Part shown: one piece after another, positions 1 through 11,400 of the stretch | Position numbering within the stretch: the first letter of the stretch is position 1 | Layout: each line of letters opens with the position of its first letter | Assembly: GCA_947172415.1 (NCBI GenBank) | Contig: OX359197.1 | Location: forward strand, 7,317,673 to 7,381,672 | DNA length: 64,000 nt | Direction: 5' to 3' | Origin: Chondrosia reniformis | Lineage: Eukaryota > Porifera > Demospongiae > Chondrillida > Chondrillidae | Notes under the pieces: model-generated | Seen by the model: the letters and a program-made list of their open reading frames with translations, nothing else | Databases searched by the model: none | Told to the model about the DNA's origin: nothing | Made by a program: the position numbers and the translations under genes

Positions 1-118
1 GTTAGAAGGTATCCTTATCATTTAATGTATCTAATTCTATAATATCTGATGTACGTAAGTCCATATATACACATACGTACGAAGGTAAAATGTATCTAAT
101 TGTTATATGTGTCCTCAC

Positions 119-994
119 CCTCTTCTCTGCATCAGTTCGTAGAGGTTTTCCTGCATGTACTCAAAGACAAAGTACAGCTTGTTCTCCTCTCTAATGACCT
201 CCTTTAATCTGACGACATTCGGGTGCTTCAACTTCATCAGAGACTATTAAAGAGGACACAGATAGGAACTGATCTAAAGTACATCACACAAACTTGCAAA
301 GCAACAGTAGTAATTGAACACACATTATCACTTACATATGTATCTATGTACAAACATATCATACTCCAATACACACAGTCTAGGAACTTATTTACAGTGA
401 AACTGCTAATTAAAGATAGTCAAGCTACTTAGCTATTTATTTGGTATACAAACAATAACATATGTAGAAGCTACTATTTTGAATAAAGTATTGTCCATAT
501 TCTATTCTATCTATATTGTATTATAGTTTATGTGTGTATATATCATTATACTGTATAGTCTGTTAGCACACAAGTATAAACTGTCTGTTCTCCACTGCCA
601 AGTGCTGTTGTGCATTAGCATGTAACATGTTACAGTACTTCACACAAGTATTACAATACAAAGAGGAGGTTGCTAGGAAACCAACCTTCACTTCTCTGAG
701 ACTCATGCATTCCTTCCAAGTTTTGTAATCTCTCTTCATTCTAACAGACATTAGAACAAAAGTACATATAATTATGTGGGTAATGTATATATATTTACTG
801 TGCATTGTATATGTACTGTATAGTATATATGTACTGTATATGCACTGTATGTGTCCTGAAAATGTAGTCATAGGATATATATTGCATATGTACTTTTTAA
901 TTGCCAGTTGCTCTCCAGTTTCTGCATTCTTCGCCAGATGAACCGACCCATACGAGCCATCTCCTAATTGCTTCACAAATTGGTACTTTTGCAT
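119..994 (-). CDS. MAK/CILK1 (RCK)-type Ser/Thr protein kinase, 5' part only
   Basis: Three exons can be joined on the minus strand: 994-894, 740-686 and 243-119, all with GT/AG borders and matching phases. The product starts [16 protein letters not shown], giving the glycine-rich loop, followed by the AIKK lysine motif, [18 protein letters not shown] (the alpha-C region with its Glu) and a segment ending [16 protein letters not shown] (hinge). This order and wording is typical of the MAK/ICK/MOK family, cilium-associated kinases that control ciliary length and intraflagellar transport. The catalytic HRD and DFG motifs and the C-terminal tail lie beyond the left edge of the window. The start was chosen because Met-1 sits directly before the usual beta-1 strand. 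The family call is secure; the choice between MAK and CILK1 orthologue is not. Confidence 0.85.
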
Positions 995-1669
995 AACTGA
1001 AACTAAGGGTCAAAACACAGGGTATTCAAGCTATAACAATGGAACGATTATTCAGTTTCACATGAAACTGGCTACTACTGGTATACAAGAATATGCTAAG
1101 AATTTAGTTCTTAATGGAGGCTACTACAGACAGAAGTCAAATTCGACCTTAGGAGGTCATGGATTATTTGCGATCGCAAGTTATGCAGACTGCCTTTAAT
1201 GGATAAAGATTCTGAAACAACGTACCCCTCGAATACTTGATCTATTCAGCACAGCCAGTCTCTTCTTTAGAATTAACTGAAGAAAATGGACGTCGACGTA
1301 TACACAACACAAGCGTTGCCATAGTGATCACTGCATCAAAAGGAAAAAAGAAAAAAATGCATGAATGATGAAAGATGGATGAATAAAAATATCTCGATGC
1401 CTTGGAAATAACGGATTTACAAACCAATCATAATATTGTATTTCACAAACAGTGTGTCCATGCATATATACAATTTAAAGTAGTGCTCCATAAATTCAAG
1501 TATAGTCTGTACAAAGAGAATATATTACATATACATATTGAGATTATTTACATATGTATAATGAAAGTATATATAAATGCTCCATCACTATGAAAAGGAT
1601 AAAGTCAATTGTATAGAGTTTAGTGGCTGGTGGCTCTGTATACAGCATAGATTCAACAAAAAGCCACAT
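995..1669. other. Intergenic, MAK-type kinase upstream and Rab downstream
   Basis: AT-rich sequence with no supported exon. It must hold the promoter and 5' leader of the kinase to its left and the 3' UTR of the Rab gene to its right. No TATA box or other clear element was recognised. Confidence 0.4.
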
Positions 1670-3617
1670 CTAAAAGCATTTCCACTTCCTTCTTCTTCTT
1701 GCATTTTGACTTTGCCTATTGTCATCAGCTGGGTTAAGTGTTGTAGTAGTAGTATGTACTGTCTCTGGAAGATTCTGCAGGAGAAGGTTGAAAGATATTG
1801 ATTCTATCACTGCCATTTCAAAAACGCTCCCTTAGTAACATGTCTTATACATAATATATCAAAACCCTCTAACTGACCAGCCGAGGCATCTTAATTACTA
1901 TAATAATTATAATCTATATAATTGTCCATCTATCTATATATCTTACACACCTTCTCCAAAAGTAGCTCTGTTATCTTTAAGAAAGAACTGTCTATATTTA
2001 TATTAGCTTTTGCACTAGTCTCTGCAAATAGTACATTCTGGCTTTCTGCCAATCGTTTTCCATCCTCTAAACTGATACACCTTTTGTCTTCCAAGTCACA
2101 TTTATTTCCAATTAGAAACTTTTGAACATTTGGTGATGCATACTACATATGAAGAAGCTTTCTATATAGCTCAATATATTATTATTATAATTATCATAAT
2201 TATAATTATATATGGGTCAATGACTCACACAAGATATCAAGACACTTTCATGTAATAATCACGGTTGCTTACAGCTTGTATGTTCCCAAGCCATCTTGTG
2301 ATGTTATCAAAGGTTTTCAGGTCTGTTATGTCATACACCAGCATAATGCCGTGTGCTCCTCTGTAATAAGATGCAGTCATTGTCTGAAATCTCTCTTGAC
2401 CGGCAGTATCCCTATAATCATGCATAACAACACACTTGGCAAGACTGTAATACATATACATGGTATTCTGTCTAGCTGGTGCCTTAATAAATACAATAGG
2501 TGGCCATGGCCATGGGTATTATAAATAGATAAATATTTTCACAGGAGAAGCCAAATCAGCTTGCTGGTCTATATAGGGGACCTGCAGGACAAACATAGTT
2601 ACAAGACGAAACAAGAGAATTGTTATTCACATGACATTAGTTGCACAAATAAAGCAAATTTCTATTGAAAATGGAGCTATATATATATGCATAATTCATA
2701 TATATTAAAGGCGGGATTACCATATTTGCAGTTTTATTGTTTTTCCATCAATGTTTAGTGTCTTGATCTTGAAGTCAACTCCTAAAATAAGAATTACAAT
2801 TGATACACACACAAAATAAACATATCAAACAGCATGTGTTTAATGAATGACATTTATCATTCCCCAAATAGTGCATGCATTTTCCAAAAATATCAATATT
2901 ATGAGTGGATCTATAACTGAACCTGAAAGTCAATCAATGGTATGCGTATAACTATATAACTACAAAAGGCACTTACAATAAACCTTACTCCTGGACAATT
3001 AACTGTAGAGGGTACTATCATTTTGGGTAGTTTTAATTGGAACGGCCTAGTAGCTCTTATTTAATATTAACCGATATATGTCTAGTACATGCATAGGTTG
3101 TCAATCATAGGCAATCAGGGTTGTTAATGTCTTCCATTTCAGTCCTGATATTTCAAAAATACTTTTTAATGCCGTAGTCTGTTATCTAGACTATATTAAT
3201 AAACAGACGTATACACGCGTAGCTATAGTTTCAATCGCATGCAAGATAAGTATATATAGTTTGTACGAAAATTCGGTTGTAACGTAGATAAGACTTTGGA
3301 GTGGCCAATTAAATGAAGTAGATCTCCCTTGTGCAATTTGAAAGGCAACTACTGCATACAAATTATATACACTTCCAAAGATCATATAAGGAAATACATA
3401 CACATTGTCTATATCGCGCGGTAGGTATACAACTTATACAGCTTCATAGATGGTCCGATTATAGAAACTCACCAACTGTGGCGATGTAAATTGAGGTAAA
3501 AGTGTCATCGCTATATCTGGAAACTATACAAGTCTTTCCCACGTTAATATCTCCGATCAACAGAATTTTAAACAGATAATCGTACGACGAGCGAGGATTC
3601 TGGATAACGACGGCCAT
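1670..3617 (-). CDS. Rab family small GTPase (Rab8/10/13-like), complete, 222 aa
   Basis: Five exons: 3617-3473, 2781-2721, 2411-2246, 2142-1951 and 1774-1670; phases match at every junction and the total is 669 nt with stop. The product has the P-loop GDINVGKTC (residues about 22-30), switch II in [23 protein letters not shown] and ETSAK, all the guanine-binding boxes of a Rab. The switch regions resemble exocytic Rab8/10/13, which direct vesicles to the plasma membrane and cilium. The C-terminus is odd: a basic run RRRRKWK followed by Cys-Phe-stop, with a single cysteine and no CC, CXC or CAAX prenylation motif. Either another last exon is used, or membrane attachment differs. Rab identity is certain; subfamily is inference. 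Confidence 0.9.
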
Positions 3618-3887
3618 TTGTAGCTATATATATAACTAGCCGTATTATTTACATCGATGAAATCTTGTTGCATTCAAACCTCTATATATGTAATCTCTCA
3701 CCTAATCATGTATCTATGAATATATATATTGTGTTACAGACGAGCTATATATTGATTAAATAATTGCATATTATGGTTGCGTACGTGTACTAATGAATGT
3801 ATGATGCATCTCATCTTTTTATTATTGGATTACATTACACCTCAAGTGGTTCATTGATATGTTACGTGATATAGAAGCATAATTCTT
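3618..3887. other. Intergenic, Rab upstream region
   Basis: AT-rich stretch upstream of the Rab start codon. It presumably carries the Rab promoter. Nothing else recognisable was seen before the repeat unit begins at about 3888. Confidence 0.35.
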
Positions 3888-5640
3888 TAAATTAATTGTA
3901 TAATATTTTTATTATTGGCATGTAATACATTGTATAACAGAATGTTGTTATGGTAACTACATTTAGTAGTTATGATCACTGGAGGTACTCCTTCAAAACC
4001 AGCTATGCACCCTAAATGTACCAGACAATTCTCTCACCTGGATGTTGATTTATATATCTTTTATTCAAACATAATATAAATTAATACAGAGTGATATTTA
4101 TGTATGCAAAAATATTTCATATTAATATTAAGTTGGTATACCAGGATTTAATGTACATTTAGGGATGTAACTCTATCAAACATAAAGATATGAAGCTAAT
4201 ACTTGGTAGCAGCATTCACAGACAACTGTAAAGCATGCCCAATGAGTTCTAGAAATTTTGATAAATGTCAAAATTGTTTGCCCCATACTTACGTACATAC
4301 GTACATTAACTTTGAATACCAGATACCTCAGAATGCTGAAAGAGAGTAGTAGCTTTATATTTTTCCATTTGAAAAAGTTACAGCCCTCAACGTACATTAA
4401 ATTCTGTGAAATATTTCCAAAGAAGTTTTGTTATTTTTAATTTTATTCATATTTGCCTTATCTCTCACCATATATGTATAAACAGAGTATATCCTCCAAT
4501 CATTTTTGGAGCTACAGTTGCTTTAAAAACATTATTTAGCAAATTGTATCAATACATCATTCTCTCTTGAGTTAGGAATTAGACTTTAGAGTACAGCTGG
4601 CATAGTTTAAACATCGATCATAAACATTAATATCGTCAAGGCGATAAATATCGGACCTCGCACTTTCTCTAGTTTTCTCAATTATGAAAAGTCGCTCTCC
4701 TCCCTCCACCAAGACACATACAGGCTTTTATACATTTGCCACAGTTTTCAAATGTATTGGAAATACTGCGTATGTGTGTAAAATTGCTTGGAACGATTCA
4801 CTGGTCTGGAATTAGAGTGGAATAAATTGACGATTTCTCGAAAATAATTTGGATCAGAAAAGTCGTTCTCCTCGGCCCATCAAGACACTTACAGGATTAT
4901 TTCCGCTCTCCCCAGTTTTCAGATGAACCACTAATACTGCCTATGTCTTTAAATTTGCTTGGAACGATTCACCCATCTGGAAATAACGAGAAATATATTA
5001 AAAAAGGTCCCAACCACAACCGTTTTCTTTGGACAAAACTTCATATAAATAGAAGCGAAAAACCTTATATAGTAGGCCTACCTGGACACATCTCTATGGT
5101 GGTTGCGGTTCCCATAGAGGTTGGTAGCGCTTAGACTCTGAAGCTGTCTCCTAATCGGTTGGTGCCATAGAGACGTGCTCACCAATAATCCGGATTTCGG
5201 GGGGGTTCCACGTAATGTGGGATTGGCATCTGATATCTTAGGATTCATATGAGTCGGCCATATCGAGAAGAACTGGTTCTTCTCACGCAAGTGACACCCA
5301 AAGCTCAACTCGGCAGAGCGTTACCAACGATCCCGGCCTATGAGCGTCGTGGATGGTAGCGTTCGGTATGGTCCAACTTTTTTTCTTTGAAGTTTCGTTG
5401 GCTGTCGATTGACGAAATTTCACTTTAACTAGATCCATATCAAAATATATGGATAGATAGTACTTCAATAACAATCAAATTCTACACAGTGCATATCCCT
5501 ATGTTTAAAAAATTGGAAAGTATTTTAGAGTAGATTTTCAGATACAGTTTGGAATTTTGTCTTTATTATATTATACCTTCTAATGGTCGGCCATATATAG
5601 TATTACGCAATTTTCTCTAACAAAGCAATACATTAACTGT
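3888..5640. repeat. Long repeat unit, copy 1
   Basis: This block recurs almost unchanged at about 16622-18299 and in part at about 23766-24790. It begins with diverged satellite monomers (about 4157-4330), then holds two degenerate tandem segments with a period near 173 bp (about 4686-4830 and 4859-5000, sharing 'cagttttcaaatg/cagttttcagatg' and 'gcttggaacgattca'). A highly conserved 300-bp core follows (about 5080-5390), which includes a tRNA-like box and a T-run. No transposase or other protein was recognised; the short ORFs in it are conserved only because the DNA is. Boundaries come from where similarity between copies starts and stops. Confidence 0.8.
5285..5384 (+). ncRNA. Possible Pol III unit (tRNA-like), copy 1
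   Basis: The segment at 5302-5320 (aagctcaactcggcagagcg) resembles a tRNA D-arm/A box, with GCTC and GAGC able to pair. About 45 nt downstream, gttcggtatg (5361-5370) is a weak B-box match, and a run of seven T (5378-5384) could terminate Pol III. The same arrangement is kept in the copies near 18024-18123 and 24461-24560. This is an inference from short motifs; no full tRNA cloverleaf could be drawn, so it may be a SINE head or chance. Confidence 0.25.
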
Positions 5641-8060
5641 AGTTCTGTAACTCTATCAAATGGAGAGATATGAAGCTAAACCTTTGTGTCAGCATTCACA
5701 GACATCTATACAACATGTCCAAAGAGTTTTTGAAATTTTGATGAAACTTAAAATTTGCCCTATCTCTCACCATACAATAACTTTGTATACCAGAAGTTAA
5801 TGTACATTGAGGGCTGTAGCTCCATCTAATGGAGAGATATGAAGCTAAACATTTGTGTCAGCATTCACAGACATCTATACAACATGTCCAAAGGGTTTTT
5901 GAAATTTTGATGAAACTTAAAATTTGCCTTATCTCTCACCATGCATTAACTTTGTATACCAGAAGTTAATGTACATTGAGGGATGTAACTCCATCAATTG
6001 GAGAGATATGAAGTTAAACCTTTGTGTCAGCATTCACAGACATCTATACAACATGCCAATGGGTTTTTGAAATTTTGATGAAACTTAAAATTTGCCCTAT
6101 CTCTCACCATACAATAACTTTCTATACTAAAAGTAAATGTACATTGAGGGCTGTAACTCTATCAAATGGAGAGATATGAAGCTAAACCTTTGTGTCAGCA
6201 TTCACAGACATCTATACAACATGTCCAAAGGGTTTTTGAAATTTTGATGAAACTTAAAATTTGCCCTATCTCTCACTATACATTGACTTTCTATACCAGA
6301 AGTAAATGTACATTGAGGGCTGTAACTCTATCAATTGGGGAGATATGAAGTTAAACCTTTGTCTCAGCATTCACAGACATCTATACAACATGGCCAATGG
6401 GTTTTTGAAATTTTGATGAAACTTAAAATTTGCCCTATCTCTCACCATACAATAACTTTCTATACCAGAAGTTAATGTACATTGAGGGCTGTAACTCTAT
6501 CAATTGGAGAGATATGAAGTTAAACCTTTGTGTCAGCATTCACAGACATCTATACATCATGTCCAATGGGTTTTTGAAATTTTGATGAAACTTAAAATTT
6601 GCCCTATCTCTCACCATACAATAACTTTCTATACCAAAAGTAAATGTACATTGAGGGCTGTAACTCTATCAAATGGAGAGATATGAAGCTAAACCTTTGT
6701 GTCAGCATTCACAGACATCTATACATCATGTCCAAAGGGTTTTTGAAATTTTGATGAAACTTAAAATTTGCCCTATCTCTCACCATACAATAACTTTCTA
6801 TATCAAAAGTAAATGTACATTGAGGGCTGTAACTCTATCAAATGGAGAGATATGAAGTTAAACCTTTGTGTCAGCATTCACAGACATCTATACAACATGG
6901 CCAATGGGTTTTTGAAATTTTGATGAAACTTAAAATTTGCCCTATCTCTCACCATACAATAACTTTCTATACCAAAAGTAAATGTACATTGAGGGCTGTA
7001 ACTCTATCAAATGGAGAGATATGAAGCTAAACCTTTGTGTCAGCATTCACAGACATCTATACATCATGTCCAAAGGGTTTTTGAAATTTTGATGAAACTT
7101 AAAATTTGCCCTATCTCTCACCATACAATAACTTTCTATATCAAAAGTAAATGTACATTGAGGGCTGTAACTCTATCAAATGGAGAGATATGAAGTTAAA
7201 CCTTTGTGTCAGCATTCACAGACATCTATACAACATGGCCAATGGGTTTTTGAAATTTTGATTAAACTTAAAATTTGCCCTATCTCTCACCATACAATAA
7301 CTTTCTATACCAAAAGTAAATGTACATTGAGGGCTGTAACTCTATCAATTGGAGAGATATGAAGCTAAACCTTTGTGTCAGCATTCACAGACATCTATAC
7401 AACATGTCCAAAGGGTTTTTGAAATTTTGATGAAACTTAAAATTTGCCCTATCTCTCACCATACATTAACTTTCTATACCAGAAGTTAATGTACATTGAG
7501 GGCTGTAACTCCATCTAATGGAGAGATATGAAGCTAAACATTTGAGTCAGCATTCACAGACATCTATACAACATGTCCAAAGGGTTTTTGAAATTTTGAT
7601 GAAACTTAAAATTTGCCCTATCTCTCACCATACATTGACTTTCTATACCAGAAGTAAATGTACATTGAGTGCTGTAACTCTATCAAATGGAGAGATATGA
7701 AGCTAAACATTTGTGTCAGCATTCACAGATATCTATACAACATGGCCAATGGGTTTTTGAAATTTTGATGAAACTTAAAATTTGCCCTATCTCTCACCAT
7801 ACAATAACTTTGTATACCAGAATTAAATGTACATTGAGGGCTGTAACTCTATCAAACAGAAAGATATGAAGCTAATACTATGTGTCAGCATTCACAGACA
7901 CCTATACCGTATGTCCAAGGAGTTTTTGAAATTTTATTGGAACTTAAAATTTGCCCTATCTCTCACCATACATTAACTTTGTATACTAGAATTAAATGTA
8001 CATTGAGGGCTGTAACTCTATCAAACAGAAAGATATGAGGCTAATACTTGGTGTCAACAT
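5641..8060. repeat. 169-bp satellite array 1 (about 14 units)
   Basis: Head-to-tail monomers of 169 bp, each reading 'gagagatatgaagctaaacc...cattcacagacatctataca...tgatgaaacttaaaatttgccctatctctcacc'. Monomers alternate as dimers in the middle: those at 6673 and 7011 match, and those at 6842 and 7180 nearly match, so part of the array expanded as a 338-bp unit. Each monomer carries a 60-codon ORF whose end overlaps the next start by 14 nt; since 169 is not a multiple of three, the frame changes at every unit, so these are unlikely to be real proteins. Confidence 0.93.
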
Positions 8061-8417
8061 TTACAGACAACTATAAAAAGTGGCAAATGGATTTTAGAAA
8101 ATTTTAAGATTGTCAATATCCATTTGCCCTAGCTACATACGTACCTAGGTCTCAACATACATTATATCTTATTGTCATTTGCAAATCTTCAGATTGTCAA
8201 AAATCATAATTGCAATACAAAATAGTTTTAAGGAGAACTTAAAACTATTAATTGCATACATATTGATGTACATGGAGTTTCAAAACTCCATTCAACCAAC
8301 AGCGCTGTGTATGCTCAAACAATCCTAGAATAGTCAAAATTCATAGTTACGTATATAGAGGCAGTTAGTAATATTCCTTTGAATCCATACATAGTAAATT
8401 AGGAGCATCAGTTGTGA
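8061..8417. other. 3' flank of copy A multidomain gene
   Basis: Unique sequence between the satellite array and the stop codon at 8418. It is nearly identical to 25901-26235, so it belongs to the duplicated segment. It should contain the 3' UTR and polyadenylation site of the minus-strand gene, which was not pinpointed. Confidence 0.5.
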
Positions 8418-11400
8418 TCAGAACATTATTGTAGCCGGGGGTCCATATCTGGCTCCCACAAGTGTCCTCAGTTCAACTTGGTATCTCTTCCCCTTTTTAG
8501 GACTAGTCACATGAAAGGCTCTCACTGGACGTTCAACTTTTATTTCCTTCACTACAGTAAAACTGTTATCTTCTTCATTGACTTCAAATAATGTGATAAA
8601 GAAGCCTTTGACATCAGGGGATGGAACAGACCAAAATATTGTGAATCCATTGCCTACATTCACAGCTCTGGTTATTGTGACAGTCTCTTTTGCTGTACGA
8701 ATATATAGAATAAGATATTAACTATTATGTATATACGTACGTAGATCATTAAAGAGCTATAATGCTTTCAGCTATATATTATTATACATTATATGAGGTT
8801 TTATATAGCTAACAGAATATGCAAGAAACATGTACAGCCCTGGCTTTTGATCAAACTTCTACTGAAATATTATTCCTTGCATTGCTTTGTTTTCTGGCCA
8901 TATACCTATCCTGGGCTCCCTGAATATATATATCCCAGAGACAGTGCATGGAAATATAATAGGAGGCCAATTGGTTTCAATGAATACTTGAAACAAAGAT
9001 TTGCTTCACTTCCTGTATGTGAGATACGTAGATAATCCCCCCCCCCCCCCCCATATACATATGGAAATAGAATGTGAATACGCATACTGGTGTACCATAA
9101 TATAATACCTTTAGCTTCTACTACTTGATCACACAGGTCCCCATGGTAACCCTCTTGACAACTGCATGTATCAGTAAGCACACATGCTCCATGCACACAG
9201 GGTGGATTACAGGTTGCTACAAGGATATATGTGTAGATATATATAAATATGCTCTATGTACACAAGGTGGATTACAAGAATAAATAATGCCCAACCCACT
9301 AACCTGGATGAGATGCATTTATTATTTCAACTAATGTTTCACTTCCATTCAGTGTACTCATTCCGACCACAACATCAGAAGTAGCGGCAATGTCATACAG
9401 ACAGAAAGGATCACCTTTGCACACTTCCTCTGCCATGGCCTTCTCCTCAGGAGTGGAGAAGGCAATCTCAAACTTGGGAGTAAAGCTAGGATCAAAGTAG
9501 GTGGACCAGGAAGTTCCCTCCTCAATACTGTAATCAAAAATACTCTCAGATGCATTCCTGATTATCCCTATATATGACAAATTTTATGAAATAATATCTT
9601 ATTATTATCCTTTGAAAGATATATGTATATGTTTCTATATATATATATAGCTCACAAGTTATTCCAAAATCATTATGTATTGTCTCCATTGATGAATTTA
9701 AGGAGATTGGATCATCACTATGTCTAGGCTTTAAGTCATCAGACTGATCATCGTTGAAGGATCCCATCAATCCCCCAGTTTTTCTTTTAAAGGTCCTTGG
9801 GAGACTGACTATGAGTGTGGATATGAAAGGTTGTCCATTGGAATCCTCATTCTTGGACACTTCAATATAAGCACCACTAGAGAATTGGACGGAATATATA
9901 TTTGGCTCTTTCCATTGAATTGCAACATTGCCAAACACTTCAGACTCTGATCTGTAAATTTCTCCATTAACTACTGCAACAAGCTGGGACTCCAACAGTT
10001 GGATCTGGACAGTGACTGAGTCCTCTTCCTTAGCAACCACAGCAGTAAAGATGGTCGCCCCTGCTGGAGATCCATCTTTATCAAGAGCTTCCTCCATTCT
10101 TGCCTGCAGTGTGAAACTATTGTCTCTTGTCTCAACAATGATGTACTCTCCCTTCCCATTGAATGTATACTTGTGTCCATCCAGCGTCACCAAGTGTGGA
10201 TCACCAAACACAATGGCTAGAACAAGAATGGACTAATGGTCTATACTTACCAGTTGAATAATATGTAATCATATATGGATAAATACCTGGCGGTGGTGGA
10301 TCAAAATCTGATCCGTCATCTGATGGCCGCCTTTCATAGTACTTTTCACAATTATCAAACTGCCTATCCTTACAGCAGTATATGTATGGTATTACATCCC
10401 GCCTAAGCCTGTCAAACTCTCTCTCCTGCTCGATATGCAAGTGACCTCCACTTGGGGGACCAATCTTTAGATTTCCACTTGGGTCATAGCAACAGTGAGC
10501 TAGGCCATTTGCTCCACTACAAAGTGTTGCCAACAAAGAATTGGTATATACAGTACCCAAAGAATGTATAGTACATACGTATATACAGTGAAAACTGTCC
10601 AATGTGGTAGGCTTGGGGCTAGTTATTAGGTTGCTGTATTATTCAATACAAGAATAATGTATGCAATGTATTATACGTATGTATGATTCTTGCCTGGACT
10701 TTAAGTGCTAACTGACCTATTCAAGTGATTGACCACTAACACAATTTTACTGCAATACCAGTTTATGCTTAACTCACTAGCAAGTCAGATTGTTTGAATG
10801 GAAAAAGTTCCAATATTGCCTGAAATATGCTCTTGGTGATTCCGTTGCTCTTAAAATTCGCGATCGTCTCAGTCTAGTGTTTGGTAAACGAGCTTGATTT
10901 TCAGTAGGAGCACATGGAGGGAGGGAATTAAATACTTCATTAATCTCATCTTCGTCTTGTGAAGAGTACCAATTTTGACACTCCTGTTGAAATGATTCAC
11001 CACTCTTAGGATTCTTCAAGTAAAACAGTGAACTTCTCTGTTTAGCAACTCCAAATCTTGGAACTGCTGCAGACACCTCAAAAATGATTGGAATTACACT
11101 CTCCGATTGAGGAAATGGACTTGACTTGGTTGGAAGTTCAAAAAGAAACCTTCTGGCTTCTCCTGTGTTGGGAAGTTCTTTTTTCACTGTAAACTGCCTG
11201 ACTTGTTCGGGTATAACAGAGAAATCATACCACGCCATAGTAATGGCTACAGTATAGTCTTCTGGATTTCTATTTGGGATTAAATCTTTTGTCCATTTGA
11301 TGTCAACTATATCTTTGTTTGAGATGAGCAATCCGTCATCTTTTGTGAGAATATCAATTGCAACAGTCTCATCTAGATCTCCTGTATAATATGTTTAGAA

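Noticed and set aside
5078-5308. 76-codon minus-strand ORF identical in three places (also 17817-18047 and 24254-24484)
   Set aside because: The DNA of the whole repeat core is conserved on both strands, with no codon-biased pattern and no recognisable domain; the ORF is a by-product.
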